A stretch of DNA of 64,000 bases from Paenibacillus aurantius (GCF_032268605.1 NZ_CP130318.1:2390001-2454000), one strand, 5' to 3'; counted from the stretch's first letter, positions 9,684-18,302 are shown. Made by a program: numbers and translations. The notes: generated by a model not told the origin, from the letters alone.

Positions 9684-9740
9684 AACCGTCACCTGAACGG
9701 CTCTGCATGAGGCAGAGACGGCAGGGGACGGTTTTTTGTT
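9684..9740. terminator. Terminator between rnpB and the convergent protease gene
   Basis: AACCGTC (9684-9690) pairs with GACGGTT (9727-9733), enclosing a second stem CTCTGC/GCAGAG, and is followed by TTTTTTGTTT on the plus strand. On the minus strand the hairpin is also followed by a T-rich stretch, so it may serve the convergent subtilase gene as well. Confidence 0.75.
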
Positions 9741-9747
9741 TGATCGG

Positions 9748-11631
9748 CTAGAAAAGCCAGTCAAGCAGACGCTGAAGGGCGTTTCGTTCCGCGGGACGAG
9801 GAGCTGCGGCGGGAATGTTGGTGTTTACGACGGCGTTCGTCCCTTGACGGGCCATTTTGAGAGCATTGACCACGTCAATCTGGCCGTACCCGAAGTAAGG
9901 GTCCTTGCCCTTATCGCCGATGTCGATGGACGAATTCCTGAGAATATCCATGACTTGGGTATTCTTAAGCCCCGGATTCACGGACCGGATGAGGCCGGCC
10001 AAAGCGGAAACATGCGGGCTTGCCATCGAGGTGCCCGATAGAGCGGCGTACTGGTTGTGCATGTAGGTGCTGGCGATGTTAACGCCCGGCGCCGCGACGT
10101 CGATGTAATCGCCGTAGTTCGAGAAGCTGGCCTTGCGCTGGTTCGCATCCACGGCGGCGACGGCGAACACTTCCGGGTAAGCGGCCGGGTAACCGGGCTG
10201 GCCGGTGTTGTCATTGCCGCTTGCCGCAACGAGGACGACATCCTTGTCGTACGCATATTTCACGGCATCATGCAGGAAGTTCGCATCGGCGTAGTTGCCG
10301 AGGCTCATGTTGATAACCTTGGCGCCGTGATCGGCCGCCCAGATGATTCCCTGGGCCACGTTGTACGTATTCCCGGCACCGGAGCTGTCGAGTACCTTGA
10401 CCGGCATAACGGGATTGTACCAGGTCATGCCGGCCACTCCCCGGCTGTTGTTCACGAGGGCCGAGATGACGCCGGCTACATGCGTGCCATGTCCTACATC
10501 ATCCTGTGGAGGGGTGTTCGGGTCAAATACGTTATAGCCGGGCAGAAGGCGCCCCTGTAAATCCTGGTGGTTGACATCCACTCCGGTATCGACGACCGCG
10601 ACGATGACGTCCTTATTCCCTTTGTCGATCTGCCAGCCGCGCTCGGTATCGATCAGGGGGAGGTTCCATTGGTATTTGGAGTAAAGGGAATCGTTGGGGG
10701 CGGCCGTCGTGTCCGCCAGGTTGTCCCCGTCGGCTTCGTTCGTCAGGTAAAGGTAGTGGGGCTCCGCATAATCGACATTCCATTTCTGGAAGTAGCCCAT
10801 CAGCTGCTTGGCATCCATGCCGTCCGTAGCGAACACATACGTGTAACCCAGATTTTTGGCGGGGGCGGATTTGATTTCGCCTTGGATCTGCTTCAGCTGC
10901 ACGTCGCTCGGCGGGGTTTTGAATTTGACGACGATTTCGTTCTTGTAGTAGTGGCTTGTTCCCTGATTGTCTTCCGGCTGGCGGACTACTTTATCCTTCA
11001 GCGTGTGGGGCTGAACCGTTTCGACCTTCCAGTTGTTGTCGGGCGGATAGGGGACGGTTCTTAAATTTTTGGCCTGCTGGGCCTGCACCTGGGAGAGCAG
11101 GTCTTCCTTGATGACCCCCACCAAAGCGGCTTTATGATCCTGGGAAGGAACGCCCAATACAAAATAAACGCCCTGGTCGTGTCGGATCGGCTCGGAGCGG
11201 TAGATGGTTCCCTGCGACGCCGTTTTCTTGGCGGTATCCAAGTAGGGCTGAATTTTGGCAGTCAGGGCTGGGGGCAGAGATCCTTCGGTGATCCCCTGGC
11301 GAAGCTCTCTATGGTTGGACGACCAGATCAGCTGCTGCATATGGGGATGGGCGGCTTTCATCTCCTTCATGCTGAGGAGCGGGGAACGGTCGGGCTCCGC
11401 GGCGATGCGGCCGACGGTCTGCTGGAAGTCCAGGGTACACTGGTTGCGGCACAGCTCGTCCGTCATGCTGACGTCGCGGTCGATAACCTGCTGCTTGGAT
11501 TTAATTTCCTGAACAGCGCTTAGCGGCTTTGGCGCGGGCTGCGGCACAGGTCTTTTGTTGCGGGTGGCAAGCGGTATGACGAGCAAGCCGAGAAAGGCCA
11601 GGAAGATGGCCGACCATGCGAATTTTTTCAT
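9748..11631 (-). CDS. Secreted or membrane-anchored subtilisin-like serine protease (S8)
   Basis: The 627-residue protein begins with a hydrophobic signal or anchor (residues 1-24) without a clear cleavage site. A region of about 190 residues of unknown nature follows and contains a C61-x3-C65 pair. Then comes a prodomain-like segment (about 228-298, NEIVVKFKTPPSDVQLKQIQ) and the S8 catalytic domain. Its triad is visible: D348 in VVDTGVDVNHQDL, H381 in GHGTHVAG and S535 in GTSMASPHVSALAG, with oxyanion N473 in ASGNDN. A Pro/Ala-rich tail ends in LLDWLF. It is transcribed toward rnpB and diverges from ypuI. The substrate is unknown; the family includes quality-control and cell-wall proteases. 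Confidence 0.93.
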   Translation of the reverse strand: MKKFAWSAIFLAFLGLLVIPLATRNKRPVPQPAPKPLSAVQEIKSKQQVIDRDVSMTDELCRNQCTLDFQQTVGRIAAEPDRSPLLSMKEMKAAHPHMQQLIWSSNHRELRQGITEGSLPPALTAKIQPYLDTAKKTASQGTIYRSEPIRHDQGVYFVLGVPSQDHKAALVGVIKEDLLSQVQAQQAKNLRTVPYPPDNNWKVETVQPHTLKDKVVRQPEDNQGTSHYYKNEIVVKFKTPPSDVQLKQIQGEIKSAPAKNLGYTYVFATDGMDAKQLMGYFQKWNVDYAEPHYLYLTNEADGDNLADTTAAPNDSLYSKYQWNLPLIDTERGWQIDKGNKDVIVAVVDTGVDVNHQDLQGRLLPGYNVFDPNTPPQDDVGHGTHVAGVISALVNNSRGVAGMTWYNPVMPVKVLDSSGAGNTYNVAQGIIWAADHGAKVINMSLGNYADANFLHDAVKYAYDKDVVLVAASGNDNTGQPGYPAAYPEVFAVAAVDANQRKASFSNYGDYIDVAAPGVNIASTYMHNQYAALSGTSMASPHVSALAGLIRSVNPGLKNTQVMDILRNSSIDIGDKGKDPYFGYGQIDVVNALKMARQGTNAVVNTNIPAAAPRPAERNALQRLLDWLF

Positions 11632-11825
11632 GCTGCTATCCCTCCAACCGGCTGGTTATTTCATTCTTAAGGGTAGGTTGGGGAACCCATGTGCATTTTA
11701 TGCAGGGGCGAAGCCTTGGAAATCGTTGTATTCACGTATTACTTTTGTGTTTAATTTATGTTAGGATTACAGTATAGTCTGCTCTGTGAAAGAAACTATT
11801 GCTACCGCCTAGGAGGGTCTTACTT

Positions 11826-12326
11826 ATGGCTATTTATAACGTAAAAAATTTGTGCGAGTCCACCCGAACGAAACTGAAGGATGCGATTGGCAAGCTAGAA
11901 CAATTCCTTAACAACCAGTCCCTCTCCCAGCTTAACTCGGAGAATGATCAGGCTATGGACGAATTTTACCGCGGCTATCTGTCGGATTCCCGTCATCTTC
12001 TTGTTTTCTGCGAGGTGGCTTACGAGAAGCTTGGGGTTAGCCTCCGGAGGCCTAATTTTAATGTGGAGTATTCCGAGAAGGTGCTTTACGATGTGTACCA
12101 CAACTGCGTTAACAGCTTCTTCTATCCTAAGAACGAGTGTTATTCCGAAGACGGACGCTACGCCTATACCGGGCAGGATGCCATCCGCTTCCGCAAGAAG
12201 CCTACCCGCGAGGTTCGCGATTTGACCATCGAGCTTTCCAAAATTTTCGAAGAGCTCCGCGAAGATCTGTCCTACTACGAGACCGACTACATCACCCAAC
12301 GCCGCATGCAGGGCGAGAAGGTTTAA
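11826..12326 (+). CDS. ypuI: YpuI family protein (DUF3907)
   Basis: This 166-residue soluble protein resembles B. subtilis YpuI, a conserved Bacilli protein of unknown function. It is largely helical, with LEQFLNNQSLSQLNSE near the N-terminus and a charged C-terminus rich in Glu, Arg and Tyr. ATG 11826 is chosen because TAGGAGGGT lies just upstream; an in-frame upstream start at 11799 has no ribosome binding site. The 194-base spacer to the divergent protease presumably holds both promoters; a TATAGT hexamer at 11773-11778 could be a -10 for ypuI, but its -35 is poor. Confidence 0.88.
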   Translation: MAIYNVKNLCESTRTKLKDAIGKLEQFLNNQSLSQLNSENDQAMDEFYRGYLSDSRHLLVFCEVAYEKLGVSLRRPNFNVEYSEKVLYDVYHNCVNSFFYPKNECYSEDGRYAYTGQDAIRFRKKPTREVRDLTIELSKIFEELREDLSYYETDYITQRRMQGEKV

Positions 12327-12342
12327 TCCATAAGCCAAACCG

Positions 12343-12371
12343 AAGACGCCGAGCAGGCGTCTTTTTCTTTT
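12343..12371 (+). terminator. Intrinsic terminator after ypuI
   Basis: AGACGCC (12344-12350) pairs with GGCGTCT (12356-12362) across GAGCA and is followed by TTTTCTTTTT. Confidence 0.88.
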
Positions 12372-12460
12372 TGCCCAGCAGGGGGAAAGGCAGCGGAGGA
12401 GGAATGTGTCAGGCATCCGTCACGGGATTAAGGGAAACCTGTAGACGGGAGGTGATGAGA

Positions 12461-12676
12461 ATGAAGCCGTATGTCAAATGCAGCGTAGCCAATTGCACGT
12501 ACTGGGGAGAAGGAAACAACTGCAAGGCCGATGCCATCATGATTGATATTGACAAGCATTCCAAAGCCCAGTACAACGAGGAATTTGCCGGAGAATCTTT
12601 TGATACCGACCACCAGGATCATGCATCCTCCGCTTCGGTCACCTGCTGCCACACCTTCGAACCGAAGAAAAAGTAA
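12461..12676 (+). CDS. DUF1540 domain small cysteine-rich protein
   Basis: The 71-residue product opens with VKCSVANCTYWGEGNNCKAD and ends with SVTCCHTFEPKKK. The spaced cysteines match the DUF1540 pattern, which is probably a small metal- or disulfide-stabilised fold; its function is unknown, though the family is common in spore formers. ATG 12461 is preferred over the in-frame ATG at 12455 because GGGAGGTG (12448-12454) then lies at the right distance. A much longer reading frame extends upstream to 12137 but overlaps ypuI and its terminator and is not coding there. Confidence 0.85.
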   Translation: MKPYVKCSVANCTYWGEGNNCKADAIMIDIDKHSKAQYNEEFAGESFDTDHQDHASSASVTCCHTFEPKKK

Positions 12677-12700
12677 CCATGCTCAAGGAGGCCTTTTTGG

Positions 12701-13111
12701 ATGGAAAAGCACAGGATGGGCTTGGCCTCTCAAGATGATCCAATGGGCCGAAGAACGTTGGGGGACCGGGAGAGGGAACAAGAGGAAGATGTCGAATTTG
12801 CAGCGGAAATCCTTCCTCCCGCGTTCAACCGTCGGCAGGTTCCCGTGACTTCCGCCCGGGAGGATCGGAGCTGGTGGGAAAGAATCACGACCGACCGCGA
12901 AGCGGGGCGCGCTGCTGTCACCATGTCGTGGGTGGCGCTTGTGACGGCGCTGGCTTCGTTGTTCGTGATTCCGTCCGTACTGGGAATCGCAGCTGTGGCG
13001 TTCGGGGCGATCGCCTACGCGAGCGGGGCCCGGAAGCGTTCCGTCTGGGCAATGATCATTGGCGGGGTTTCCATGATCAGCTACTGGATGCTTGTTCCGT
13101 ATTATGCTTAA
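12701..13111 (+). CDS. Small membrane protein, two predicted TM segments
   Basis: This 136-residue protein has a long charged, acidic N-terminal half (REREQEEDVEF), then two hydrophobic hairpin segments (about residues 74-107 and 113-133) separated by the basic turn SGARKRSV. That layout resembles DUF4190-like proteins, but I would not assign a family firmly. AAGGAGG lies nine bases before ATG 12701. It follows the DUF1540 gene by 24 bases, so the two may be co-transcribed, and a terminator follows directly. Confidence 0.75.
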   Translation: MEKHRMGLASQDDPMGRRTLGDREREQEEDVEFAAEILPPAFNRRQVPVTSAREDRSWWERITTDREAGRAAVTMSWVALVTALASLFVIPSVLGIAAVAFGAIAYASGARKRSVWAMIIGGVSMISYWMLVPYYA

Positions 13112-13140
13112 AAGCAGGCCATTCCGGCTTGCTTTTTTCT
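13111..13140 (+). terminator. Intrinsic terminator
   Basis: AAAGCAGGC pairs with GCTTGCTTT (one G-T pair) around a short loop and is followed by TTTTTT. It closes the DUF1540/membrane-protein unit. Confidence 0.75.
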
Positions 13141-13267
13141 TTTGGTTCTAAAGAGCATGGCTTACGGCCCATAATTCATAACTTTTCGACATCATCCAAC
13201 AAAAAGATATGGAAGATTATAGGCGACCGTGATATACTTTTTGGTATCAAAGGAAATGAGGACAACC

Positions 13268-13969
13268 ATGAGCATAGATCCGCGTATCATGAAACAACTG
13301 CTGCAGCTGCAGATGACGAGCCGAATGGACTGGGCTTCCGGCTCTACGGCTAGCGAGATCCCTTCTGACGGAGATGCTGGTTTTGCCGGTATGCTTCAGC
13401 TTCTGTTGCAGACTTCATCGGTCGAGCCGATGCCGGCAGGCCCGGCCCCTATCCCGAATTATTCCGTTCTGACGGGTGCCGAAACAGGTAAAACGGCGGG
13501 TTCCGTTCCGTCCCTGCTAAAGCCAGGCCTTCCCCCTTACCAAAAAAGCACCCCTTCCGCCTACAATGAGCTTATCGAGGAAGCGGGAGCGAAATACGGG
13601 GTAGCCACGCCTCTCATTAAGGCGGTCATCGACCAGGAATCTTCCTTCCAGGCCGATTCGGTTTCGTCTGCCGGAGCCAAAGGATTGATGCAGCTGATGG
13701 ACGGTACGGCCCGGGGCCTCGGGGTAACGGATTCTTTTGATCCGCGCCAGAATATTGACGGGGGGACGCGTTTTCTCGCTTCTCTTCTTAAGAAATATAA
13801 CGGAAATGAAGGAACCGCCTTAGCCGCTTACAATGCCGGACCCGGAAGGATCGACCGTCTGGGCATTACGAATGATGCGGAGCTGAGGGCCAATTTCGGA
13901 AGCCTGCCTAGGGAAACGCAGCATTATGTCAATCGGGTATTGGATTTAAAGGGCAAGTATCAAGTATAA
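13268..13969 (+). CDS. Lytic transglycosylase domain (SLT) protein
   Basis: The C-terminal 125 residues form an SLT/goose-lysozyme-like domain that cleaves peptidoglycan glycan strands: the catalytic glutamate is in KAVIDQESSFQADSVS, followed by AGAKGLMQLMDGTARGLGV and the substrate groove motif ALAAYNAGPGRID. The N-terminal 100 residues are low-complexity and there is no classical signal peptide, a pattern also seen in other Firmicute SLT proteins such as YjbJ-like ones. ATG 13268 (MSIDPRIMKQLL) is chosen because GAGG is upstream; the earlier in-frame start at 13229 adds an unlikely extension. It is a single gene followed by a terminator. Confidence 0.88.
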   Translation: MSIDPRIMKQLLQLQMTSRMDWASGSTASEIPSDGDAGFAGMLQLLLQTSSVEPMPAGPAPIPNYSVLTGAETGKTAGSVPSLLKPGLPPYQKSTPSAYNELIEEAGAKYGVATPLIKAVIDQESSFQADSVSSAGAKGLMQLMDGTARGLGVTDSFDPRQNIDGGTRFLASLLKKYNGNEGTALAAYNAGPGRIDRLGITNDAELRANFGSLPRETQHYVNRVLDLKGKYQV

Positions 13970-13983
13970 TAAGCAGGGAGAGG

Positions 13984-14015
13984 AAAGATCACTCGATGGT
14001 CTTTTTTTCTTTTTA
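13984..14015 (+). terminator. Intrinsic terminator after the transglycosylase gene
   Basis: AAAGATC (13984-13990) pairs with GGTCTTT (13998-14004, one G-T pair) and is followed by TTTTCTTTTT. Confidence 0.75.
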
Positions 14016-14047
14016 TGTGCCCGATTCTCGTACAAGGGAGTATACTT

Positions 14048-15190
14048 ATGCTGTATTTGGATTACTGCGCCACCACACCTCTTCATGAAGAGGTGGCGAA
14101 TACAATAGCCGACGTAATGAGAAAGCATTACGGCAATCCTTCCTCTCTTCATCATTTGGGATTGGAGGCGGAAAGGCTCGTAACCAAAGCCCGTGAAGTT
14201 ATCGCCGAGGCCCTTCATTGCCGGCCGGGCGAGATTGTGTTTACTTCCGGCGGAACGGAGAGCAACAACCTGGCTGTCAAAGGCGCTGCGCTGCAATACC
14301 GGGAAAGAGGCAAGCATCTGATTACAAGCGGGATCGAGCATGCTTCCGTTTATGAAAGCTTCAAGCAGCTGGAAAGCCTCGGCTTTGAGGTGACCTATCT
14401 GCGAGCCGACGAAACGGGCACGATTCGGGCGGAGGACATTCGGCAGGCCTTGAGGGAGGACACCATACTTGTCAGCCTCATGCACGTCAATAATGAAACA
14501 GGCCGAATCCAGCCAACCGCTCAAATCGGCAAAATGCTGAGGGACCATCCCCGCGTCCTCTTTCACGTGGATGCGGTTCAAAGCATCGGCAAGCTGGACA
14601 TGTCCCCGCAAGGCCTTGGAGCCGATCTTCTGTCCGTCTCCGCCCACAAGATCCACGGACCCAAAGGAGCCGGGGTTCTCTATGTGAGGGATGGGGTTCA
14701 TCTGACACCTATCGTAACAGGGGGCGGACAGGAATCCGGCAGACGGTCGGGTACCGAGAACGTTCCTCTCGTCGTGGGAATGGCCAAGGCGGTTCGGCTC
14801 GCAACGGAGCACCAGCCAATGAACACCGCCAAGCTGTACAAGCTAAGGGAACGCATGGTGAAGGGGTTGGAGGCTATTCCTGGAATCCGGTTGACCGGTT
14901 CCCGCTATCCGGGGGATATGGCTCCTCATGTCATCCATTTGACCTTGGACGGACTAAGAGCCGAGGTGGCCGTTCACGCCATGGAAGAGCGCGGCTTCCT
15001 GATCTCTACCCGTTCCGCCTGTGCATCGGGAGAGATCAGCCCGAGCCGGGTTCTTCTTGCTATGGGCATGGATCCGGAGAGGGCATCAAGCGGGCTCAGG
15101 ATCAGCTACCCCGCCGATTTAAAGCCTGAGGACGCCGACCGGTTCGTTCGTTCGCTGGCCGAAACGACGAAGAGGCTGGCAAGAGCCTGA
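14048..15190 (+). CDS. nifZ: Cysteine desulfurase family protein paired with thiI
   Basis: This 380-residue PLP enzyme removes sulfur from cysteine to form a persulfide. Visible features are LDYCATTPLH at the N-terminus, GGTESNNLAVKG, HVDAVQSIGK, the PLP lysine K201 in SVSAHKIHGPKGAG and the catalytic cysteine at about residue 325 in STRSACASGE. ATG 14048 follows AAGGGAG. It lies 42 bases upstream of thiI, the same pairing as B. subtilis NifZ-ThiI, in which NifZ feeds sulfur to ThiI for 4-thiouridine in tRNA. General Fe-S desulfurase activity cannot be excluded. Because thiI here is frameshifted, its dedicated acceptor may be lost. Confidence 0.93.
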   Translation: MLYLDYCATTPLHEEVANTIADVMRKHYGNPSSLHHLGLEAERLVTKAREVIAEALHCRPGEIVFTSGGTESNNLAVKGAALQYRERGKHLITSGIEHASVYESFKQLESLGFEVTYLRADETGTIRAEDIRQALREDTILVSLMHVNNETGRIQPTAQIGKMLRDHPRVLFHVDAVQSIGKLDMSPQGLGADLLSVSAHKIHGPKGAGVLYVRDGVHLTPIVTGGGQESGRRSGTENVPLVVGMAKAVRLATEHQPMNTAKLYKLRERMVKGLEAIPGIRLTGSRYPGDMAPHVIHLTLDGLRAEVAVHAMEERGFLISTRSACASGEISPSRVLLAMGMDPERASSGLRISYPADLKPEDADRFVRSLAETTKRLARA

Positions 15191-15232
15191 ACCGGGCGAG
15201 CCCTTCGACATTGTAAACAGGAGTTGAATGTG

Positions 15233-16434
15233 ATGCAGCCTGAAGCCGTCATCGTCCGGCTGGGGGAGCTGACCTTGAAAGGAAGGAACCGCCACCGGTT
15301 TGAGCGCAAACTAAAGGACCAGCTGCAGGCGCTGCTTGTTCCTTACCCTAAGATCGGACTGAAGCAGGAATTCGGAAGAATCTATATCGAATTGAACGGA
15401 GAGCCGTACGAAAAGATAGCCGAAGGGTTGGACAAAATCTTCGGACTGGTTTCTTACAGTCCCGCTTACCAAAGCGAGATGGATCTGGAAGCCATCCGCG
15501 CCAAAGGGCTGAACCTGGTTAAATCGGAAGTAAGAGGGGAGGCCACCTTCAAAGTTTCCGTGAACCGGGCCAATAAACAGTTCCCCTACCCATCGAATGA
15601 GCTTAGCCGTCTCGTCGGGGGATATATCCTTCGGGGAATGGAATCCTTGAAGGTCGATGTGCACAACCCGGAAATAGAGCTTAACGTGGACATCCGCCAG
15701 GAGGAGGTCTATCTGTATACCCGGACCGTTGCCGGCACGGGGGATATCCGCTCGGCAGCAACGGCAAAGCCATGCTGATGCTTTCCGGAGGCATAGACAG
15801 CCCGGTAGCCGGGTGGCTGGCCATGCGAAGGGGATTGGAGGTGGAGGCGGTCCATTTCCACAGCTATCCTTACACGAGCGAACGGGCGAAGCAGAAGGTC
15901 GTCGATATTACGAGGAGGCTGTCTCAATATACCGACCGGATTAAGCTTCATCTCGTTCCTTTTACCGACATTCAGACGAACTTGAATGATCAGGGGCAGG
16001 AAAATCTGATGATCACGCTGATGCGGCGATCCATGTTCCGGATCACCGAGAGGCTTGCCTCCCGTTCCAAGGCGGGAGCGGTCATCACGGGAGAAAGCCT
16101 GGGGCAAGTGGCGAGCCAAACGCTTCCCAGCCTCCATGCCATCGGAAAGGTGGCGGCGCTTCCTATCCTTCGGCCGCTGATCATGATGGATAAGGCGGAA
16201 ATTACCCATTGGTCCGAGCACATTGGAACCTATGAAATTTCCATTCTCCCTTACGAGGACTGCTGTACGTTGTTTGTCCCCAGGTCTCCGGCCACCAATC
16301 CGAACATCAAGGTGCTGGACCGGATGGAGGCTTCAATGGAATGGCTTGAGCAAGCGGAAGAGGCCGCCGCCGAGAGGACGGAGACCTTGTATATCCGCTG
16401 GAACGAGAAGCAGGAATTTGATGAATATTTCTAG
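15233..16434 (+). pseudogene. thiI: tRNA 4-thiouridine synthase ThiI, frameshifted
   Basis: ThiI transfers sulfur to U8 of tRNA. Two consecutive frames together make a near full-length protein. Bases 15233-15778 encode the NFLD and THUMP domains (RLGELTLKGRNRHRFE, FKVSVNRANKQFPYPS) and end abnormally at TAKPC-stop. The second frame encodes the PP-loop domain (MLMLSGGIDSPVAGWL), the GESLGQVASQTL motif and the YEDCCTLF motif. Adding one G to the run of five at 15739-15743 would restore GYPLGSNGKAMLMLSGG, exactly as expected. There is no rhodanese domain, as in B. subtilis ThiI. This could be a real inactivating mutation or a homopolymer sequencing error. ATG 15233 has GGAG upstream. Confidence 0.9.
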
Positions 16435-16524
16435 TGCCTTATCCGCAAGTGAAGTTCTGCTTTCCTATTAATTTCCGTGCGCATACAGAGGTTTTCTCGC
16501 CAACAAAGTTACCGGATAAGGCAC
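16434..16524. repeat. 12-bp inverted repeat with 67-bp interior, thiI 3' flank
   Basis: GTGCCTTATCCG at 16434-16445 is repeated in perfect inverted form as CGGATAAGGCAC at 16513-16524. The first arm overlaps the last base of thiI. The interior has no open frame and no long T-tract follows, so it is not a plain terminator. I saw no target-site duplication. Confidence 0.7.
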
Positions 16525-16579
16525 CAGAATGCTGCTGATTCCGCTAATGGATATTTTTTTTGAAACCTTTTGGCTCCGG

Positions 16580-16882
16580 TTACGTATGAGAGGGGATCTC
16601 TCGGGCCTTTAGGTCTTCAATCTGTTGGGCAAGCAGAAAATCCTTGCCTGTTACCCCATGGCTCTCGTGAGTCGTTAACGTCACGGTAACCTTGCGGTAA
16701 CGGATAAGCAGGTCGGGATGGTGGCGGTCCTTCTCCGCGTATTCCGCTATCCGGTTCACAAAATCGATGGCTTCCGGAAAACCGGCCAGCTCGAACGTCT
16801 TGTGCAGGGCATTGTCCTCGTACTTCCAGTGAGGAAGCTTTCCCAGATAGACCGAGATTTGTTCTTCGGACAGTTTGGACAT
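16580..16882 (-). CDS. 4a-hydroxytetrahydrobiopterin dehydratase (pterin carbinolamine dehydratase)
   Basis: This 100-residue protein matches the PCD/DCoH family, which dehydrates 4a-carbinolamine pterin and so recycles tetrahydrobiopterin. The active-site motif AEKDRHHPDLLIRYRKV and the downstream TTHESHGVTGKD are intact. ATG at 16882 (minus strand) is used because GAGGTG lies about six bases upstream; the in-frame GTG at 16891 would overlap that site. It is convergent to thiI and divergent from the TerC gene. No phenylalanine hydroxylase is visible nearby, so the role may be general pterin or molybdopterin repair. Confidence 0.92.
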   Translation of the reverse strand: MSKLSEEQISVYLGKLPHWKYEDNALHKTFELAGFPEAIDFVNRIAEYAEKDRHHPDLLIRYRKVTVTLTTHESHGVTGKDFLLAQQIEDLKAREIPSHT

Positions 16883-16976
16883 GGGAGTCACCTCTTCCTT
16901 TTCTTTGTCCTGAGCCTTACGGCTATACCATTATATACCCTATCTTGCCGCACCGAACACAGGAGGTCATTAACCG

Positions 16977-17630
16977 ATGTTGGAATGGTTTCTGCTTTTT
17001 TTGCAAATTATGCTGATTAACATCGTCCTGAGCGGAGACAACGCCGTTGTCATTGCTTTGGCGAGTAAGAACCTTCCTCTGGAACAGAGAAAGAAAGCGG
17101 TTTGGTGGGGAGCGGTCGGTGCCATCGGCCTGCGTCTCATCCTAACGATTGCCGCTGTTGGCCTGCTGCAGGTGCCTTATATCAAGGCGGCCGGATCCCT
17201 CCTGCTGCTCTATATAGCCGTTAAGCTGCTGATTGATGACGAGGGAGAAGCCAAAGTAAAGGAAGCTTCCTCCTTGGGGAAAGCGATCTGGACGATCATT
17301 CTGGCGGATTTCGTTATGAGTCTGGACAACGTTCTGGCCATTGCGGCAGCCGCTCAGAATAATATTACCGTCATTATTCTAGGGATTGGGCTCAGCATCC
17401 CGATTATCATATGGGGAAGCAACCTCGTGATGCGTCTTCTTCATCAGTACCCGGTGCTTGTTTTTCTCGGGGCGGGAATCCTTGGGTACACGGCGGGAGA
17501 AATGTTCATGAAAGACGAGATCGCCCTGCACTATATGCATGGAGAGATGATCCACTGGCTGCTGCCTATCGGTCTTGCTCTGTTCGTCATCGCCTTTGGA
17601 ATCGTGAACAAACGCCTCAAAAAAGGTTGA
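16977..17630 (+). CDS. TerC family integral membrane protein (YjbE-like)
   Basis: This 217-residue protein has about seven hydrophobic segments and the two TerC signature acidic motifs within the membrane: IVLSGDNAVVIALASKNLP at the N-terminus and ADFVMSLDNVLAIAAAAQN in the middle. Members of this branch are linked to manganese export or metallation of secreted enzymes, and the conserved Asp and Asn residues are thought to bind the metal. AGGAGGTC lies nine bases before ATG 16977. No manganese riboswitch was seen; the 94-base upstream spacer to the divergent dehydratase gene is too short for the known yybP-ykoY element. Confidence 0.9.
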   Translation: MLEWFLLFLQIMLINIVLSGDNAVVIALASKNLPLEQRKKAVWWGAVGAIGLRLILTIAAVGLLQVPYIKAAGSLLLLYIAVKLLIDDEGEAKVKEASSLGKAIWTIILADFVMSLDNVLAIAAAAQNNITVIILGIGLSIPIIIWGSNLVMRLLHQYPVLVFLGAGILGYTAGEMFMKDEIALHYMHGEMIHWLLPIGLALFVIAFGIVNKRLKKG

Positions 17631-17635
17631 TACCA

Positions 17636-17681
17636 AAGCTTGTTCCTTCCCCGAGGTTCGTGGGGGGACAGGCTTTTTTTG
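17636..17681 (+). terminator. Intrinsic terminator after the TerC gene
   Basis: An imperfect long stem AAGCTTGTTCCTTCCCC / GGGGGGACAGGCTT closes on GAGGTTCGT and is followed by TTTTTT. Confidence 0.75.
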
Positions 17682-17801
17682 TTGGATTAGGAGTTGGGGA
17701 GAGGGAGATAAACGGTCAGACTTTTTCTGGCATTTTCCCGCTTTTTCCGCTACACTTGAAGCATACGCATGTCGAATTCGGTCTCTTTCGGAGGGATAAG
17801 G

Positions 17802-18290
17802 ATGGCAAGAAACAACTACTCCGCCGGTCTTCTGCTAATTGGCATCGCCGTGGTGCTTCTTCTCGGGAAACTGGGCGTGTTCAGCTTTATCGGCAGCCTC
17901 TTCTGGCCTTTACTCGTTCTGGCAGCCGGACTGCTTCTGCATTATCTGTACTTCAACCGCGTGCTCCCATCGGGCGTTCTGGTCCCGGGAGGGATGCTGA
18001 TCACTTATTCGGTTCTGTTCCTCTTCTGCAACTTGTTCGGGTGGGGAACGATGGCGTACTTATGGCCCGCTTTCCTGCTTGGGATAGCCGTCGGCTTGTA
18101 CGAGCTCCACCTATTCGACCGCAACGGCGCGGGGCAGGGGGCTTTGACCGGAGCTGTGGTACTTGGGATTATATCCGCCGTATTATTTGGAATCACCTTG
18201 CTTTTTGCCATCGGAATCTATGCCATTGCCCTTCTCCTTATCGCGGCCGGCTTGTGGATGGTTCTCGGGCGACGCGGCCGGAGTTGGTAG
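17802..18290 (+). CDS. Membrane protein with LiaI/LiaF-like transmembrane region
   Basis: The 162-residue protein consists almost entirely of hydrophobic segments (about six). The opening YSAGLLLIGIAVVLLLGKLGVF and PLLVLAAGLLLHY resemble the N-terminal membrane part of LiaF/LiaI cell-envelope stress proteins (DUF5668 type), but the soluble C-terminal domain of LiaF is absent. ATG 17802 follows GGAGGGATAAGG; an upstream in-frame ATG at 17769 has no ribosome binding site. No liaRS genes are adjacent, so a regulatory role is only a possibility. Confidence 0.78.
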   Translation: MARNNYSAGLLLIGIAVVLLLGKLGVFSFIGSLFWPLLVLAAGLLLHYLYFNRVLPSGVLVPGGMLITYSVLFLFCNLFGWGTMAYLWPAFLLGIAVGLYELHLFDRNGAGQGALTGAVVLGIISAVLFGITLLFAIGIYAIALLLIAAGLWMVLGRRGRSW

Positions 18291-18302
18291 GCGGGGTTGT
18301 GC

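Noticed and set aside
12137-12460. N-terminal extension of the DUF1540 protein
   Set aside because: It overlaps ypuI and runs through its terminator; the good ribosome binding site is at 12448-12454.
16883-16976. Possible manganese riboswitch before the TerC gene
   Set aside because: The spacer is only 94 bases, shared with a divergent promoter, and lacks the expected conserved loops.
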